Program-made: the position numbers and the translations under genes
NCBI GenBank assembly: GCA_011316305.1
Contig: SAUG01000045.1
Location: 62,001-126,000 of the forward strand
Direction of reading: 5' to 3'
Origin: Rusavskia elegans
Lineage: Eukaryota; Ascomycota; Lecanoromycetes; Teloschistales; Teloschistaceae
Length of the DNA stretch: 64,000 bases
Shown here: piece after piece, positions 43,627 through 54,900 of the stretch
Position numbering within the stretch: the stretch's first letter is position 1
How the letters are laid out: each line of letters starts with the position of its first letter
Notes under the pieces: generated by a model
What the model saw: the letters and a program-made list of their open reading frames with translations, nothing else
Told to the model about the DNA's origin: nothing
Databases searched by the model: none

Positions 43627-44484
43627 ATGCGTTTCCTCTGTCTCCATGGCATGGGTACAAACCCCCAGATCCTCGAAGCCCAGATTGGACTCCTCCGCGC
43701 CCAATTGCCAGGTTCTCATGAGTTCGTGTATCTTCCTGGCGAAATCGAGTGTGATGCAGCACAAGGTACATAATGCTCCAGACCACCCCCTCTCTGAGGT
43801 TAATATGTCTTAGGCATCGCTGGTATCTTCCCAGGTCCATATCTCTGCTACTACAACCTGCCCACCACCGATCAAGTCGCAGACGCTCACGACCTTGTCT
43901 TGACTTTCATCGAAGATGAAGGGCCCTTCGACGGCGTCGTTGGCTTTTCTCAAGGCGCTGCTCTGGCCTCATCCGTGATGCTACGGAGAGCCAAGGATCC
44001 CTCGTTGGAGCCTCTCTTCCAACTTGCCATCTTCATTTGTGCGAGCCTTCCCTTCGACTTGGATGCTCCGCCGGTCATTGTCAGGAAATCACCCGGCGGC
44101 CGCTTGAAGTTCCTTGATGCTGCTACCGCAGACGGCGGACGAGAAATTTCCAAGTCCAGCGCCGGGGCCCAAAGTATCATCCAGGAGTTTCATGCACAAG
44201 GCTACAATGGCTTGCTTGAGGATGGAATGCATGTACTAAGACGCTATCATCCAAAGATGCAGCCTGGCGGGACGCTTAATCTGGGTGTTCCGACTGTGAA
44301 CATTGTTGGGAAGAAGGATGGTTATTTCCAACAAGGTTTGTTGCTTGCCGAATTTGGTGGATCTAGAGGGACCGTGACACTCGACCATGGAGCGGGTCAT
44401 GAGGTGCCAAGGGACGTGCTCTCCGCACGGAAGATGACGAGGGTTGTGCAAGATGCGGTTGAGAAGGTTAGATTTCAGTGTTAG
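43627..44484 (+). CDS. FSH1-family serine hydrolase (candidate polyketide-releasing thioesterase)
   Basis: Two exons, 43627-43765 and 43814-44484, with a 48 bp intron (GTACAT..TTAG, phase 1), giving 269 aa. The start MRFLCLHGMGTNPQILEAQ is typical of the FSH1 family of alpha/beta hydrolases. The nucleophile elbow is GFSQGAALASSVM with Ser92. The catalytic Asp is probably in IVGKKDGYF and the His in LDHGAGHEVP, all in normal order. No signal peptide, so cytosolic. Family members such as LovG act in trans to release chains from highly reducing PKSs lacking a thioesterase. The PKS of this cluster ends at its carrier domain, so that role is the natural inference. It is not proven, since FSH1 enzymes also include esterases of unknown substrate. 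Confidence 0.9.
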
Positions 44485-44723
44485 ATGCCACTATTAGCTC
44501 CTGACAATTACTCTCTGTCGAGAAGTTCATGCATTCAATCTTTGTGAAGTAATCTTTTCTCCACATTTCACAGTCCACCTTTTTGCATGACGTATGGCTG
44601 TCAAGACCTCGACGTGCCTGTCCATAGTTGAATTGCCTGATCGATCGTGACGAATTGAACACTAAGAGCATCGGTTCGGAAAGCAATTTGCAGAGATGAA
44701 AATGTCTATTGTAATTCACCCTG

Positions 44724-45929
44724 TCACACGTCTCGAAGCTCCTGAAGTGACGATGACACTAGCTGACGAAAATGCTGACTTCTACCAATCACATCTTCAA
44801 CGCCTTGACGTAGGCCATCAATCCTGGTAGCCATGTCTATATTCGATAGTACCGCACTGATTTGACTCAAGTAGTAGTCCAGAGTTGTAAGGGTCAATAT
44901 CTCATTCAAATGTTCGCTGTCGTGGAGATTTGAGAGCGTGAAATTAGAGGATCGCAGCCGTACGAGGCTGTGCTTGGAATTCGGCGTGTAGACGCTGGCA
45001 TTCAGGTGCATTGCAGGAGAATTATTTCTGCCTTCCTGGGTTTCCAGGTCTCCAAGCATGTCCAATGCTGCTGATACCGCCATCATCAATTGAAAATAGA
45101 AGCCTCGCATATCGTAGTATTGTGGATCTGCGGCATGATTCATGCCGGCTGCCGTTTCGGCAATGCCACAGATTTCCGACGTCGTCTGGATGAAATCGTC
45201 GATACTCGCGCTTGAAGAGGTTTCCCGGTGGTCTGAATTGTTCTTTGCTCGATCTTTGCGCTTCCATAGCTCCATTTGCACATTCGATAGACGGGTGAAG
45301 AGGTCCAGAGATGGGTGCCGAGGCGTTGAGCCGTGACTCGGCGGTGGGCTCAGGCTCCTGGCTTCCATTGGGCTCGCCGAATACAACCCGCTCATAGCAA
45401 ATCCGGGATTTGAGTAATCGCCAGAGAAAGAGGGCTCCAGGTTATTCGGGATTGAGCAGTTTTTGTATGGAGTATATGAACCAAGTTCGTGTCCCTGAGT
45501 GGTTGAAGACCAGTCCGTTGCATTATACGGGAAGTCTCGCAGGAAGTCGTTGCCAGTGAGTGCAGCCGATTCCCCGGGTGAATTCGACCCCTCGAATGAT
45601 GTTGGTGCCACGACTGTATGACCATTGGTATCGCTTGACGTAGTCTGTAATGCCGGATGGAATTTATACTGGTTGTGGCGCAGTGGTGAGGGTGCTTTCA
45701 ATGAAGTCTCGAAGCCCGACGGTGGTGAAACAACATCCGGTCTTCTTGCTTTTCTTTCCCCATTCTTGGGACGTCCCATGCGATTGCGTGGGCTGAAGAT
45801 ACACTTGTGACCAGACGCTTGACAGTTGAGGCATGCGCCCGTACCATCCGGGCAGCGAATCTTCCGACGGTGACATTCATCACAAGCCTCTCGGTGTGGT
45901 GTATCCTGCAACTTTCGTTGGCTCTGCAT
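44724..45929 (-). CDS. Zn2Cys6 transcription factor, AflR-type, probable cluster regulator
   Basis: Single exon, 401 aa. The ATG at 45929 is the only ATG before the DNA-binding domain. Residues about 17-44 hold the binuclear zinc cluster C-x2-C-x6-C-x6-C-x2-C-x6-C (ACDECHRRKIRCPDGTGACL, then NCQASGHKC), followed by the basic linker RMGRPKNGERKARR. The rest is a Ser/Pro/Asn-rich middle region and a helical C-terminal part with SVSAALDMLGDLE-like and LTTLDYYLSQISAVL segments, resembling the AflR C-terminal domain. It lies inside the PKS cluster next to the hydrolase and RTA1 genes, so it is probably the pathway-specific activator. The target sites were not identified. The RIP-prone blocks do not reach it. 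Confidence 0.88.
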   Translation of the reverse strand: MQSQRKLQDTPHREACDECHRRKIRCPDGTGACLNCQASGHKCIFSPRNRMGRPKNGERKARRPDVVSPPSGFETSLKAPSPLRHNQYKFHPALQTTSSDTNGHTVVAPTSFEGSNSPGESAALTGNDFLRDFPYNATDWSSTTQGHELGSYTPYKNCSIPNNLEPSFSGDYSNPGFAMSGLYSASPMEARSLSPPPSHGSTPRHPSLDLFTRLSNVQMELWKRKDRAKNNSDHRETSSSASIDDFIQTTSEICGIAETAAGMNHAADPQYYDMRGFYFQLMMAVSAALDMLGDLETQEGRNNSPAMHLNASVYTPNSKHSLVRLRSSNFTLSNLHDSEHLNEILTLTTLDYYLSQISAVLSNIDMATRIDGLRQGVEDVIGRSQHFRQLVSSSLQELRDV

Positions 45930-46992
45930 TGTGCATCGATGAGACTCACAGAAATCTCCGAATGTCCAAGGAATAAGATATGTACAGGAACTCACCGAGC
46001 CAAGCAGCTGGAATGTCGCATAAAGTTGATGGATGCGTGCGGCTGAGCTAGTTGTGTCTGACGTTATTTGCTACACCGCCGATGATTGTGTAATGTCACT
46101 GGAATAGTCACATGGAATATGAGTGGTGTTGCACGGGAGGGTGGAGGGTGTAATGATGCAGGTTGATGAGCATGCAGGCAATCAAAATCATCGTACGCAC
46201 ATTGACAAGTTGGAGTTTCGTGGCGACCAGCCATCCTGTCACGTCAGACGGACTATGTACCACGGGGCCTGACTCCCAAAATTGGGCCAATGACAGGTGG
46301 AGCCAAATGTAGGCAATTGACGCATCGTAATCAGGCAATCGATAAGCCGTAATCCAAGAACGAGGAACCAAATGCTGTAAATGCTGAAACCAGTACTTGA
46401 CGGGAGGTTGGTAAGCAAAAGCCCATAAGCAAGATAGTCTCCACCAAGCGAGGATCCGACCGTGGCCTTGAAACAAAAAACACAAACCGTCATGCGCAAG
46501 GTAAGACAAGGTGCTGCACCGCCGGATCTGGTGACCTTAGCCTGCTGGTCAGACTTTTGTGGATACTCAGCCATGGCGTATCTGTGGCATTTGACTGGTG
46601 CGAACGTTGAGAAGGCGTCCCAAACGGGACGGGCCGGCAGTTGAAAGCATCAGTTGAACCCTTAAAAGCTTGGCTGTCCAATCGAAGTATCGACATGTCG
46701 CCGAGATGGATGGACGAAAAAAAGAAGTAATCCTCCTCATGAAGGAATTCAGGCAGCCCATTCGTTTCTCATATTACATTACCAGGACAAACAATGGCGT
46801 ACGAGCACGAGTACGCTCGGCTAAAATGCGCGGCTCCCCGGCGCTCAATGAGGGGCAGCTTACTGTGTGTCAGCATTCCCCTGTTGCTACCCTATCTTCT
46901 TTTCTGCTTGAACCTCTTTCCAATTACTGCATCCTCCTTCATACTCTGGCTTTTCAAGAATTCATTCAATCTTTCTCTCTCACCGAATCACC
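45930..46992. other. Divergent promoter region between regulator and RTA1 gene
   Basis: 1.06 kb with no supportable gene. Frames on minus (about 46108-46574) are Trp/Leu-rich with random composition. The last 120 bp before 46993 are pyrimidine-rich, typical of a fungal leader. Confidence 0.5.
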
Positions 46993-48105
46993 ATGCCGTC
47001 ACCGCTCACAGAAGCTCGAGTCGCTGAGGGGGGAACATGTCGGAGCTACGACCCCCGTGAAGGCAATCCATATGGGTATTTGCCAGCACTTGCGCCTGGT
47101 GTGGCCTTCAGCGTGTTGTTCGGCTTGACCATGCTTTTCCATGCCTGGCAAGCCTACCGCACGCGTACTCCATGGCTCTGGGTGTTTTTTGTTGGTGGTC
47201 TCGGTGAAGTCATAGGCTGGATCGCACGATCGGTAGCCACCGGATGCTCCTACTCGGTCCCACTATTTCAGATGCAGCTCGCTGCGTTGATCATCTGTGA
47301 GTCGTTTTGATTCCAGGAAGGTCGATGTCACGGAAATTGGTGTTTGGGGAATTGATTCTTGCAGAAATGATGTTTAGAGAAATGATGCTTGGAGAATCGA
47401 TTTCTGAAGAGTTGAGAGTCAGACGGTCGATGTCTGGAGATTCCATGGCTGACATATATCGTCCCAAACAGCGCCAAATTTCATCACCGCAGGCATCTAC
47501 ATCGTCCTTTCCCGTCTCGTTCCATTCGTTGGCACAGATAAGTCACCGCTTCGGCCCAAGTTTTACCTCTACATCTTTATCGCGGTCGACATTATCTCGC
47601 TCGGCATCCAGGCCGCGGGTGGAGGCAAGGCCGCTGTTGCTTTCGCAAAAGAGACAGACACGAAAATCGGCACCAACAGTGAGTCAGTCCATGTTTCGAA
47701 GTTACGAAGCAGGAAAGCTAATCCGTCACTCTAGTCATGGTCGCTGGTATCATTTTCCAGTTGGCTTCCCTCGTAGTCTTCGAGCTGCTCTTCTGCTTCG
47801 TCACTTTCAAGGCCTTGCCGCAAATCAAAGCCTCCAGGCCATTATCGCTCTTATGCGGAGCAACAACCATTTCGGTGGCTTGCATCTTGGTCCGAAGTGT
47901 CTATCGTACCATCGAGCTCCTGCAGGGCTGGAGAGGCTATCTCATCACAAGGGAGCGATACTTCATCGCTCTTGACGGGGCCATGATCTTGGTGGCCATG
48001 ATAGTGTACAATGTCTTGAACCCGGGGGACTTGCTGCGGAAAGCCGAGCAGGAGAATGTGAAAGACGCTGGGACCAATGGTCATTTGGAGGATGGGGAGA
48101 AATGA
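46993..48105 (+). CDS. RTA1-like seven-helix membrane protein
   Basis: Three exons, 46993-47296, 47472-47678 and 47735-48105, giving 293 aa. Intron 1 is 175 bp, much longer than the others here. The sequence reads YGYLPALAPGVAFSVLFGLT, then GGLGEVIGWIARSV, SPNFITAGIYIVLSRLVPFV, FIAVDIISLGIQAAGGG, VAGIIFQLASLVVFELLFCF and FIALDGAMILVAMIVYNVLN. This is the full helix and motif order of the RTA1 family (7-aminocholesterol resistance and lipid-translocating exporters). Family members protect against toxic lipophilic compounds. In this position between the regulator and the glycosyltransferase, a self-resistance or membrane-remodelling role is plausible but inferred. The C-terminus is acidic and cytosolic. 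Confidence 0.9.
47305..47455. repeat. Degenerate short repeats inside RTA1 intron 1
   Basis: The oversized intron contains several imperfect ~18-20 bp units of the type GAAATGATG(T/C)TTGGAGAA. It looks like microsatellite-driven expansion of an ordinary intron. Translating it gives a Met/Leu/Arg/Glu periodic peptide with no meaning as a gene. Confidence 0.5.
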
Positions 48106-48570
48106 TGTTTGTTGAGGAGTGTGCGATGACAACAAAGAAATCCTGGAAAGCGCCCCAATGAGCGTAGTGGTGGATCTCCTTTGTTGAGCGAGATACATCC
48201 AGAACAAACATTGTTAGACATGAGATTGGAAACAAGTATCCTTTTTCCTGCTGTCGAGGAGGCTTTCCGCGTAGGTCTATCTCTCTGGCTTGACTAGAGC
48301 AGTTCGGTCGCTTTGGAATACATTCTTATCGACCTCGCGAAATAGATGTTCGATACTTCGACTGCTAATTGTGTCCAATCCGTGTCCCTGATTGTCTGGA
48401 TAAACCATCTTTGATTAGCCATCTCCACAGCTGCGAGTACTGTATTACCCCACAGGGCGTAGCGCATGTAATGAGAAAGCATCATTGGTTTCATTCGAAG
48501 ACTAGGACGTGCTAGCCGCGACTTTCATGAGGTAATCGGTGGAAGCCAAGCCAAGCAATACCGCCGCTTA
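48106..48570. other. Convergent intergenic region
   Basis: 465 bp between the 3' ends of the RTA1 and glycosyltransferase genes. Nothing seen beyond expected 3' UTRs. Confidence 0.5.
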
Positions 48571-50210
48571 TCATAGTGCTTTCACAAGCGTCACTGGCAA
48601 CACAATGATGAGTCCTAATATCAAAATCGAAACTCCTCCCACAAGAGCGAAGAGGTCCCAATTCTTGGCCTTCCAATACGGCATCCTCATGTCGGCGGTC
48701 TGCAAGTGCAATGGTCGTCCAATCTCTGGACCGTTCACTCTACCTTGATGATCAAACAACACCTCCTCTATCATGTCTGCTGCCAGGACCTTCCGACGGC
48801 TTGCCACGCCGGCGACGTGTTTAAGCCGCTGGCAATTTTGGCGAAAACTACCAGTATGGTCTTGCATGATGGCTGCGATCGCATGACTGAGATCTTGAGC
48901 GGTGAACTTGTGCTTATCAAGTGGCACGGACACTCCGGCATCTCGAAGTCTAATGGCGTTCTGCAATTGATCGAAGTAGACACCGATCGTGACGGTGGGA
49001 ACCCCATGGTAGACGGATTCGTTGGTGCTCGAAGCGCCGCCATGAGTCAGGTAGCACCCGGTACTCGGATGGGCGAGTAAAGCTCGTTGAGGTGCAAATT
49101 CAAGAAAGCGGAAGTCTGGGTTGCAACCGTCCAACAGCTCTTGCACGGAGACATACTTGCCGGAAAACGTGCGAACAGTAGCATTCACATCGAATTGCCG
49201 CCGAGCCATGCCTCGAATGGACCAAATCACCCCATCAATCAAATTGGCTCGCAGTGAAGACATGGCACCTTCCAGGATCTTTTCCAATGCGCTGCCACCC
49301 AGAAGGACGTGGGTGCCTAATGCGATGTACAGCATTTTGCGGTGGTCCTTGAGGAACTGGGCCATCTTATCATCGAGATTGTCGAACTCGTCCGCCAACA
49401 CAGGCCCGATGGCCACCACGTTGGGAGGGAGATCTTTCGGCACTTCGACCCCAAAGAAGGAGTTTACCAGCATCAAGTGATCGGGTTTCCGTGGTGTCGC
49501 TAGCATCCGATGAACGCCAGCATTCCCCCGCATCTGGCGCAACCATCTCTTGTACTTGATCGCAGCTGGAGCGATTCTCAGCGGGACAAGCTCATTGATC
49601 AACCTCTGTCGGATCGTGGCATGTTCTGAGGTCATGACCTCAATCTGGAGACCGGCGTGACCTGGGATGTAGCTTGCTGGGAGCGCCATGAAGGGCATCT
49701 GCGGCCAATGCATCGCTATGGGGATGTTGTACTCGATCTGCATGTCTCTCACGGCGTCGACGAGATAATCTCCAAGGATCAGATCGGGTCTCCGTTGTGG
49801 ATCCGACATGATTGCCGATAGACTTGAGTAGACGTACGGCCAGGACGAGTCGAGGAACTGCTTAGTTTGCATGACGGGACCAAAGCCTTTGGCGATGTCC
49901 CACTCGGTCATACGCAGGTATTCGCGTTCTTCGACATCAATAGGAACGCCGGGGCCAAGTGTGTGGACACGAGAAATGAAGCCATACGGTTTTGCAAAAT
50001 GCTCCTGGCCTTGAAGAGTGCCAAAGTCGATGTCATAGCCTCGAGCGGCCAGTATCTTGCTGATTTCGAGGATAGGCGCTGTCGATATCAGCACAGTTTT
50101 TGGACTGTCTTCATGATGGCCAACTTACCGGCATTCGTCTGGCCCCCCGCAGTGGCTACAACGAGTATACGGTAGCGAGCTTGCTTTGAAGCTTCGTTGG
50201 TGGTCGACAT
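48571..50210 (-). CDS. UDP-glycosyltransferase with C-terminal membrane anchor
   Basis: Two exons, 50210-50129 and 50078-48571 (50 bp intron), giving 529 aa. The N-terminal RILVVATAGGQTNAAPILEI fits the acceptor-side Rossmann fold of GT1 enzymes. The C-terminal half carries the nucleotide-sugar signature region: FLEFAPQRALLAHPSTGCYL, then THGGASSTNESVYHGVP and VYFDQLQNAIRL, with the H-G-G-x-x-S and D-Q elements that bind the UDP-sugar. A final hydrophobic segment (WDLFALVGGVSILILGLIIV) predicts a membrane anchor, unusual for soluble plant-type tailoring enzymes but seen in UGTs of animals and some fungi. It is divergent from the PKS, so it likely glycosylates the polyketide. Sterol or lipid glycosylation is the alternative. 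Confidence 0.9.
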
Positions 50211-51940
50211 CGCTGTCGATGTTGTCGCGATTCCTTGAGCAGAGCAGACTTCTCCTGAGCTCACTCAAATGTCATAGTTCGACGACCTGGATAAGCTTGC
50301 AAAATAGACGGGTCTATGCAGCAGCCCATTGGCTGGACCCGCCTCAATGGTGCCATCGAGGTCTGAGAGCAAGCTGAACACATCAACCCGCGGTAATCCC
50401 AGCCTTGACTGTGCCAGAATCTTCGGGATGAATAAGATAGGGTCAGGCCCAACACCATGGGAACTGCTCGGCGAGCGGCAAATACCATGTTCAGGTACCC
50501 AGATCATCATCGTTTCAAGAAGTCGCCGCGGAAGATGCAGGCGACAGAGATGGGAATGGCTTATCTTGGTAAGCGACACAGAAAATGAATAGTCAGTGTC
50601 ACCCGATAGCTTATCTCGTGTTGGTTTCTGTCATCCGAGGGACGAGCCTGTCGCTATATCGGACCGAGATGGCCTTCGTAAGCTTCGCTTACTCAGCCCA
50701 ACTCGGTCACTCGAATGCTCGAGGCTCGTTGATTTTCAAGTCACGTGAGGTAACATCTTGGCGCTTTACAGATACCAATCATTTAAAGCTTGTTTTTTCT
50801 CTGGTATAAGTAAGGAGACAACGTTCTCGGAGCCGCTAGTACCTGCGCTTTGCGGACGTCCTTCCCTTCTCACCTCGCTCGTTCAAACATCAGATTCACG
50901 TCGTATGCTACCTAGTAAGTCTGACTGTATCTTCCTGTAAGCTTGCTATCTTTTCGTTCTTGATAGTCATCAATGCAGCGTGAGTCCACCGGCACCAGTA
51001 GGTGTAATACTGATACGACAACCTGACAGCCTGATACTGCTTGAACGGTTGAATCATCCTCTCAACAGCCTTACTTAGTAATTCGTCTAATGCAGCCAGG
51101 GGAGCCGGTAACCGATATCTCGTTTGGCGAATAATGTCCTACCGATTGGACAAGTAATTCGGTCAAGTGGCTAAGCAGTTGGACTAATGACATTTTATTC
51201 CCACTGGCGCCGGATCCTCCAGTCGAAGCAGTGATTGCATATGCACTGCTTTCAAGGCGGCCAGTATAACATCTTCTTATCTGAGGGATCGTGGCATGTG
51301 CCGCTTGTCGTGCATTCTTACACTCCGTCAGCACCCTTGTGAAGTAGAAGAACTCTCGGAGACTTTCACGTGCTCAGCCTCTTGGTATGGGTAAGTGCAG
51401 AGAATGTATGGCTTTTGCAACCGGCTCGGATCCATTACCAGCTATGGCATCCCAGTCCTGCTCCTGATAACGGTCGCCTTACCCCGTGTGTATGCCACGT
51501 TGCGCCTGTAACGATCCCAGCAGCCTCGTATCACCGCACGTTCTCTCGCCGGATCAGCATGTGCCTCGTGGTTCCGATACACTAGTTTCATACTGAATCA
51601 GCAGGATGTGGCCGAGACAGCCTTCATACACGGAAGGTTGGGGTCGTCGTCCTCACCTTGCAGATGATTAATGATTATGAGCATGGCAAGCTGATCTGAG
51701 GCCTTCCAATGGCGGGGACGTCATACAGTGCGAATCCTACAAACCACAAGGTCGCAATAGCTCGGAAAACCCCCGTCCCTTTGTTACAACAAACTGAATC
51801 AGATATATAACGATTTCCCATGTAATATTCGCATACCTTTTTTACCATTCGTCTCGATTTCTCCATAAACCTTGCCCAGCCTCTAAAAGAAAGCATCCCT
51901 CATCGAACATACCACAATCTATCTCTCTTTATCTATCACC
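50211..51940. promoter_or_regulatory. Divergent promoter between glycosyltransferase and PKS genes
   Basis: 1.73 kb with no supportable gene. A TATATAA box at about 51804 lies 135 bp before the PKS start codon, and the leader just before the ATG is pyrimidine-rich. Placement between two divergent cluster genes suggests shared control by the local Zn2Cys6 factor. I could not single out its binding palindrome. Confidence 0.55.
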
Positions 51941-54900
51941 ATGCCTTTCATTTATGACGATGATCGCAAAGTCCACAGGAGCCTTGGTGCTCAGCAGGAC
52001 GCTACCATGCCCATTGCTGTCGTTGGAATCGGAGGAAGGTTCCCTGGGGACGCATCAAATCCCGAGAAGCTATGGAACCTGATGTCCAAAGGGCAGAGCG
52101 CCCTTACAGAGATACCAAAAGACCGCTTCAACATCGACGCTTTCTACCACCCTGATGCTGAGAGACAGGGGACCATTAACCTACGCAAAGCACACTTCCT
52201 GACGCAGGACCCTGCGGTTTTTGACGCGCCATTCTTTTCCATCGCACCGAATGAGGCGAAATCCATGGACCCCCAGCAACGACTGGCGCTGGAGGTTGCG
52301 TATGAAGCATTAGAAAATGGTAAGTCCACGCCTGCGATATACTCTACAATATCTGACATTATACCAGCCGGCATGCGTATGGAGGACGTTGTTGGGTCGA
52401 ACACCTCATGTTATGTCGGCTGCTTCACCCATGACTATAATGACATGGCTTTCCACGACGCGGAAAACGCACACATGTACCAAGCAACTGGCACTGGTGC
52501 TGCGATCCTGTCCAACCGAATCTCATGGTTCTATGATCTCAAAGGCCCAAGTATTACGTTGGACACAGCGTGTTCATCTTCACTCGTCGCACTCCATCTG
52601 GCTTGCCAAAGTCTGCGCACGGGCGAGTCAGAACAGGTCCGTTGCGCATTGATTGTTCTTTCGACTTCCTGCTTTTGCTAATGTTGCTGTGCTCAAGGCA
52701 ATTGTTGGCGGCACCAATTTCATCCTCATGCCCGACATCATGAATTCGATGACGCAGCTTCACTTCCTGAGCCCAGATGGGATATCACAATCTTTTGATG
52801 AGAAAGCTAATGGCTACGGTCGCGGCGAAGGCGCGTCGTTCGTTATTGTCAAACCACTGGAGGCTGCGCTGAGAAACAACGACGTCATCAGAGCTGTCAT
52901 TCGCAACACAGGCGCTAATCAGGACGGCAATACCCCTGGTGAGTCTGACTCTTTCGATCTTCTCCAAGCAGGATCCAAATATCAGTGCGACATCCCGGTC
53001 GTAGTTTTGGATGTTGTATGCCCATCATCGCCATCGATGTCCGGACCGGAAGACAATAAATTACTCCATCGGAAATATTAATGCATATCTAGGTATAACA
53101 CTGCCTTCGACAGCCGCTCAGGAGGCCTTGATCCGACAAACATACGCCAGCGCAGGATTGCCTCTAAATGAGACAGCATTCTTTGAAGCTCATGGCACGG
53201 GTATGAATCCCATGTTCCATCAGGAATTGACAGTCGAGAATTAACACTATCAAAGGGACGCCTGCAGGTGATCCACTTGAGGCGCGCGCCCTTGGTGCAA
53301 CTTTTGGTAAGGTTCGGCCACCAGGGGACCCTCTGCTGGTAGGATCCATCAAGACAAATATCGGTCACCTCGAGGGTGCCAGTGGACTTGCCGCTGTCAT
53401 CAAAACTATACTTGCGCTCGAGAAGGGTATCATTCCCCCGAATCTGTGGTTCGATAAAGCCAACCCAAGGATTCCAATGGATGAACTCAATATTCGAGTG
53501 AGTAGTCGTCTGCAATACCCAGGAGCCTAACCAACTCATTTGATCATAGGTTCCCACAGAGGCCATCGAGTGGCCAAGTGGCCTTCGACGAGCCAGTGTC
53601 AACTCCTTTGGTTATGGCGGTACGAATGGCCACGCAATCATCGACGATGCATACCATTATCTCAAAAGTCATGATTTGAAAGGTCACCATGTGACCTCTC
53701 GGGGCGCTTACGATAGCTCCCCAGGCTCGACTCCTGATTCCGCTATCAGCCTTGGTTCTGCCGATTCCTCCGTTGCAAGTCGCTTTGAGAAACTTAGCAT
53801 TGTCCCTACGAACTGGGGGTCAGTTGGCTCCCAGAAATACAAAAGCCTCGAACTTCCAACCTCGTCTCCGAAGCTTTTTGTATGGTCCGCGCATGAACAA
53901 GCCGGCATCGACAGAGCTTCAAGTGTCTATACCAGCTACATGCACGACAAGGTAACGGACAGCTCGGATTACGATGAGAGTCTCCTGCTCCGACAGCTTG
54001 CCTATACCCTGAGCGCTCGCCGAAGCATCTTGCCATGGAAGACATTCGTCGTCGCGTCCTCGGGCAAGGATCTATCCCATCAAGTGAAAAGTCCTGCAAG
54101 ACCTCAACGGTCATCGGCGATACCCAAATTAGGCTTCGTGTTCACTGGACAAGGAGCCCAGTGGATCGGTATGGGTAGAGAGCTCTGTGCGCATCAAGTT
54201 TTCCTGGAGAGCCTTGAAGCAGCAAGCTCACACCTGGTTGCTTTGGGATGTACTTGGTCTCTACTTGGAGAACTATGGCAACCAGATGGATCTTCTCGAC
54301 TGAACGAAGCTGCATTCAGTCAACCTTTGTGCACAGCTCTACAGGTCGCCCTCTTAGAGCTGCTTCGACACTGGAACGTCAAACCAAATGCAGTAATCGG
54401 TCATTCGAGTGGCGAAATCGCAGCTGCGTTTGCCAAAGGTAGCATTACTCGAGAGATGGCCTGGACAGTTGCCTACCACCGTGGTCGGCTCTCCCAAGCC
54501 ATAAGTGGCCTCGCACCTGGTCTCTCAGGATCCATGTTAGCATGCGGTCTTGGCGAGGCGGACATACAACCATACCTGAACCGAAGTACTGGTGGCGATG
54601 TGGTTGTTGCCTGCATCAACAGTCCAGCCAATGTCACACTCTCTGGAGATCTGCAAGCGATCACACAGGTTGAAGCAATGCTTAAGGCAGATGATGTTTT
54701 CGTGCGGCGATTGAAGGTTGACACGGCTTACCACTCACCTCATATGAAGGTGATCGCAGACAAATACTTCTCATCCCTGACCGATGTCCAGGTTGCCCAT
54801 GGCGATGATGCTGTCAAGATGTTCTCCAGCGTTACCGGTGATGAGATCCAGTCAACAGACTTGACCGCTTCTTACTGGGTTTCCAACATGCTGCAACCCG

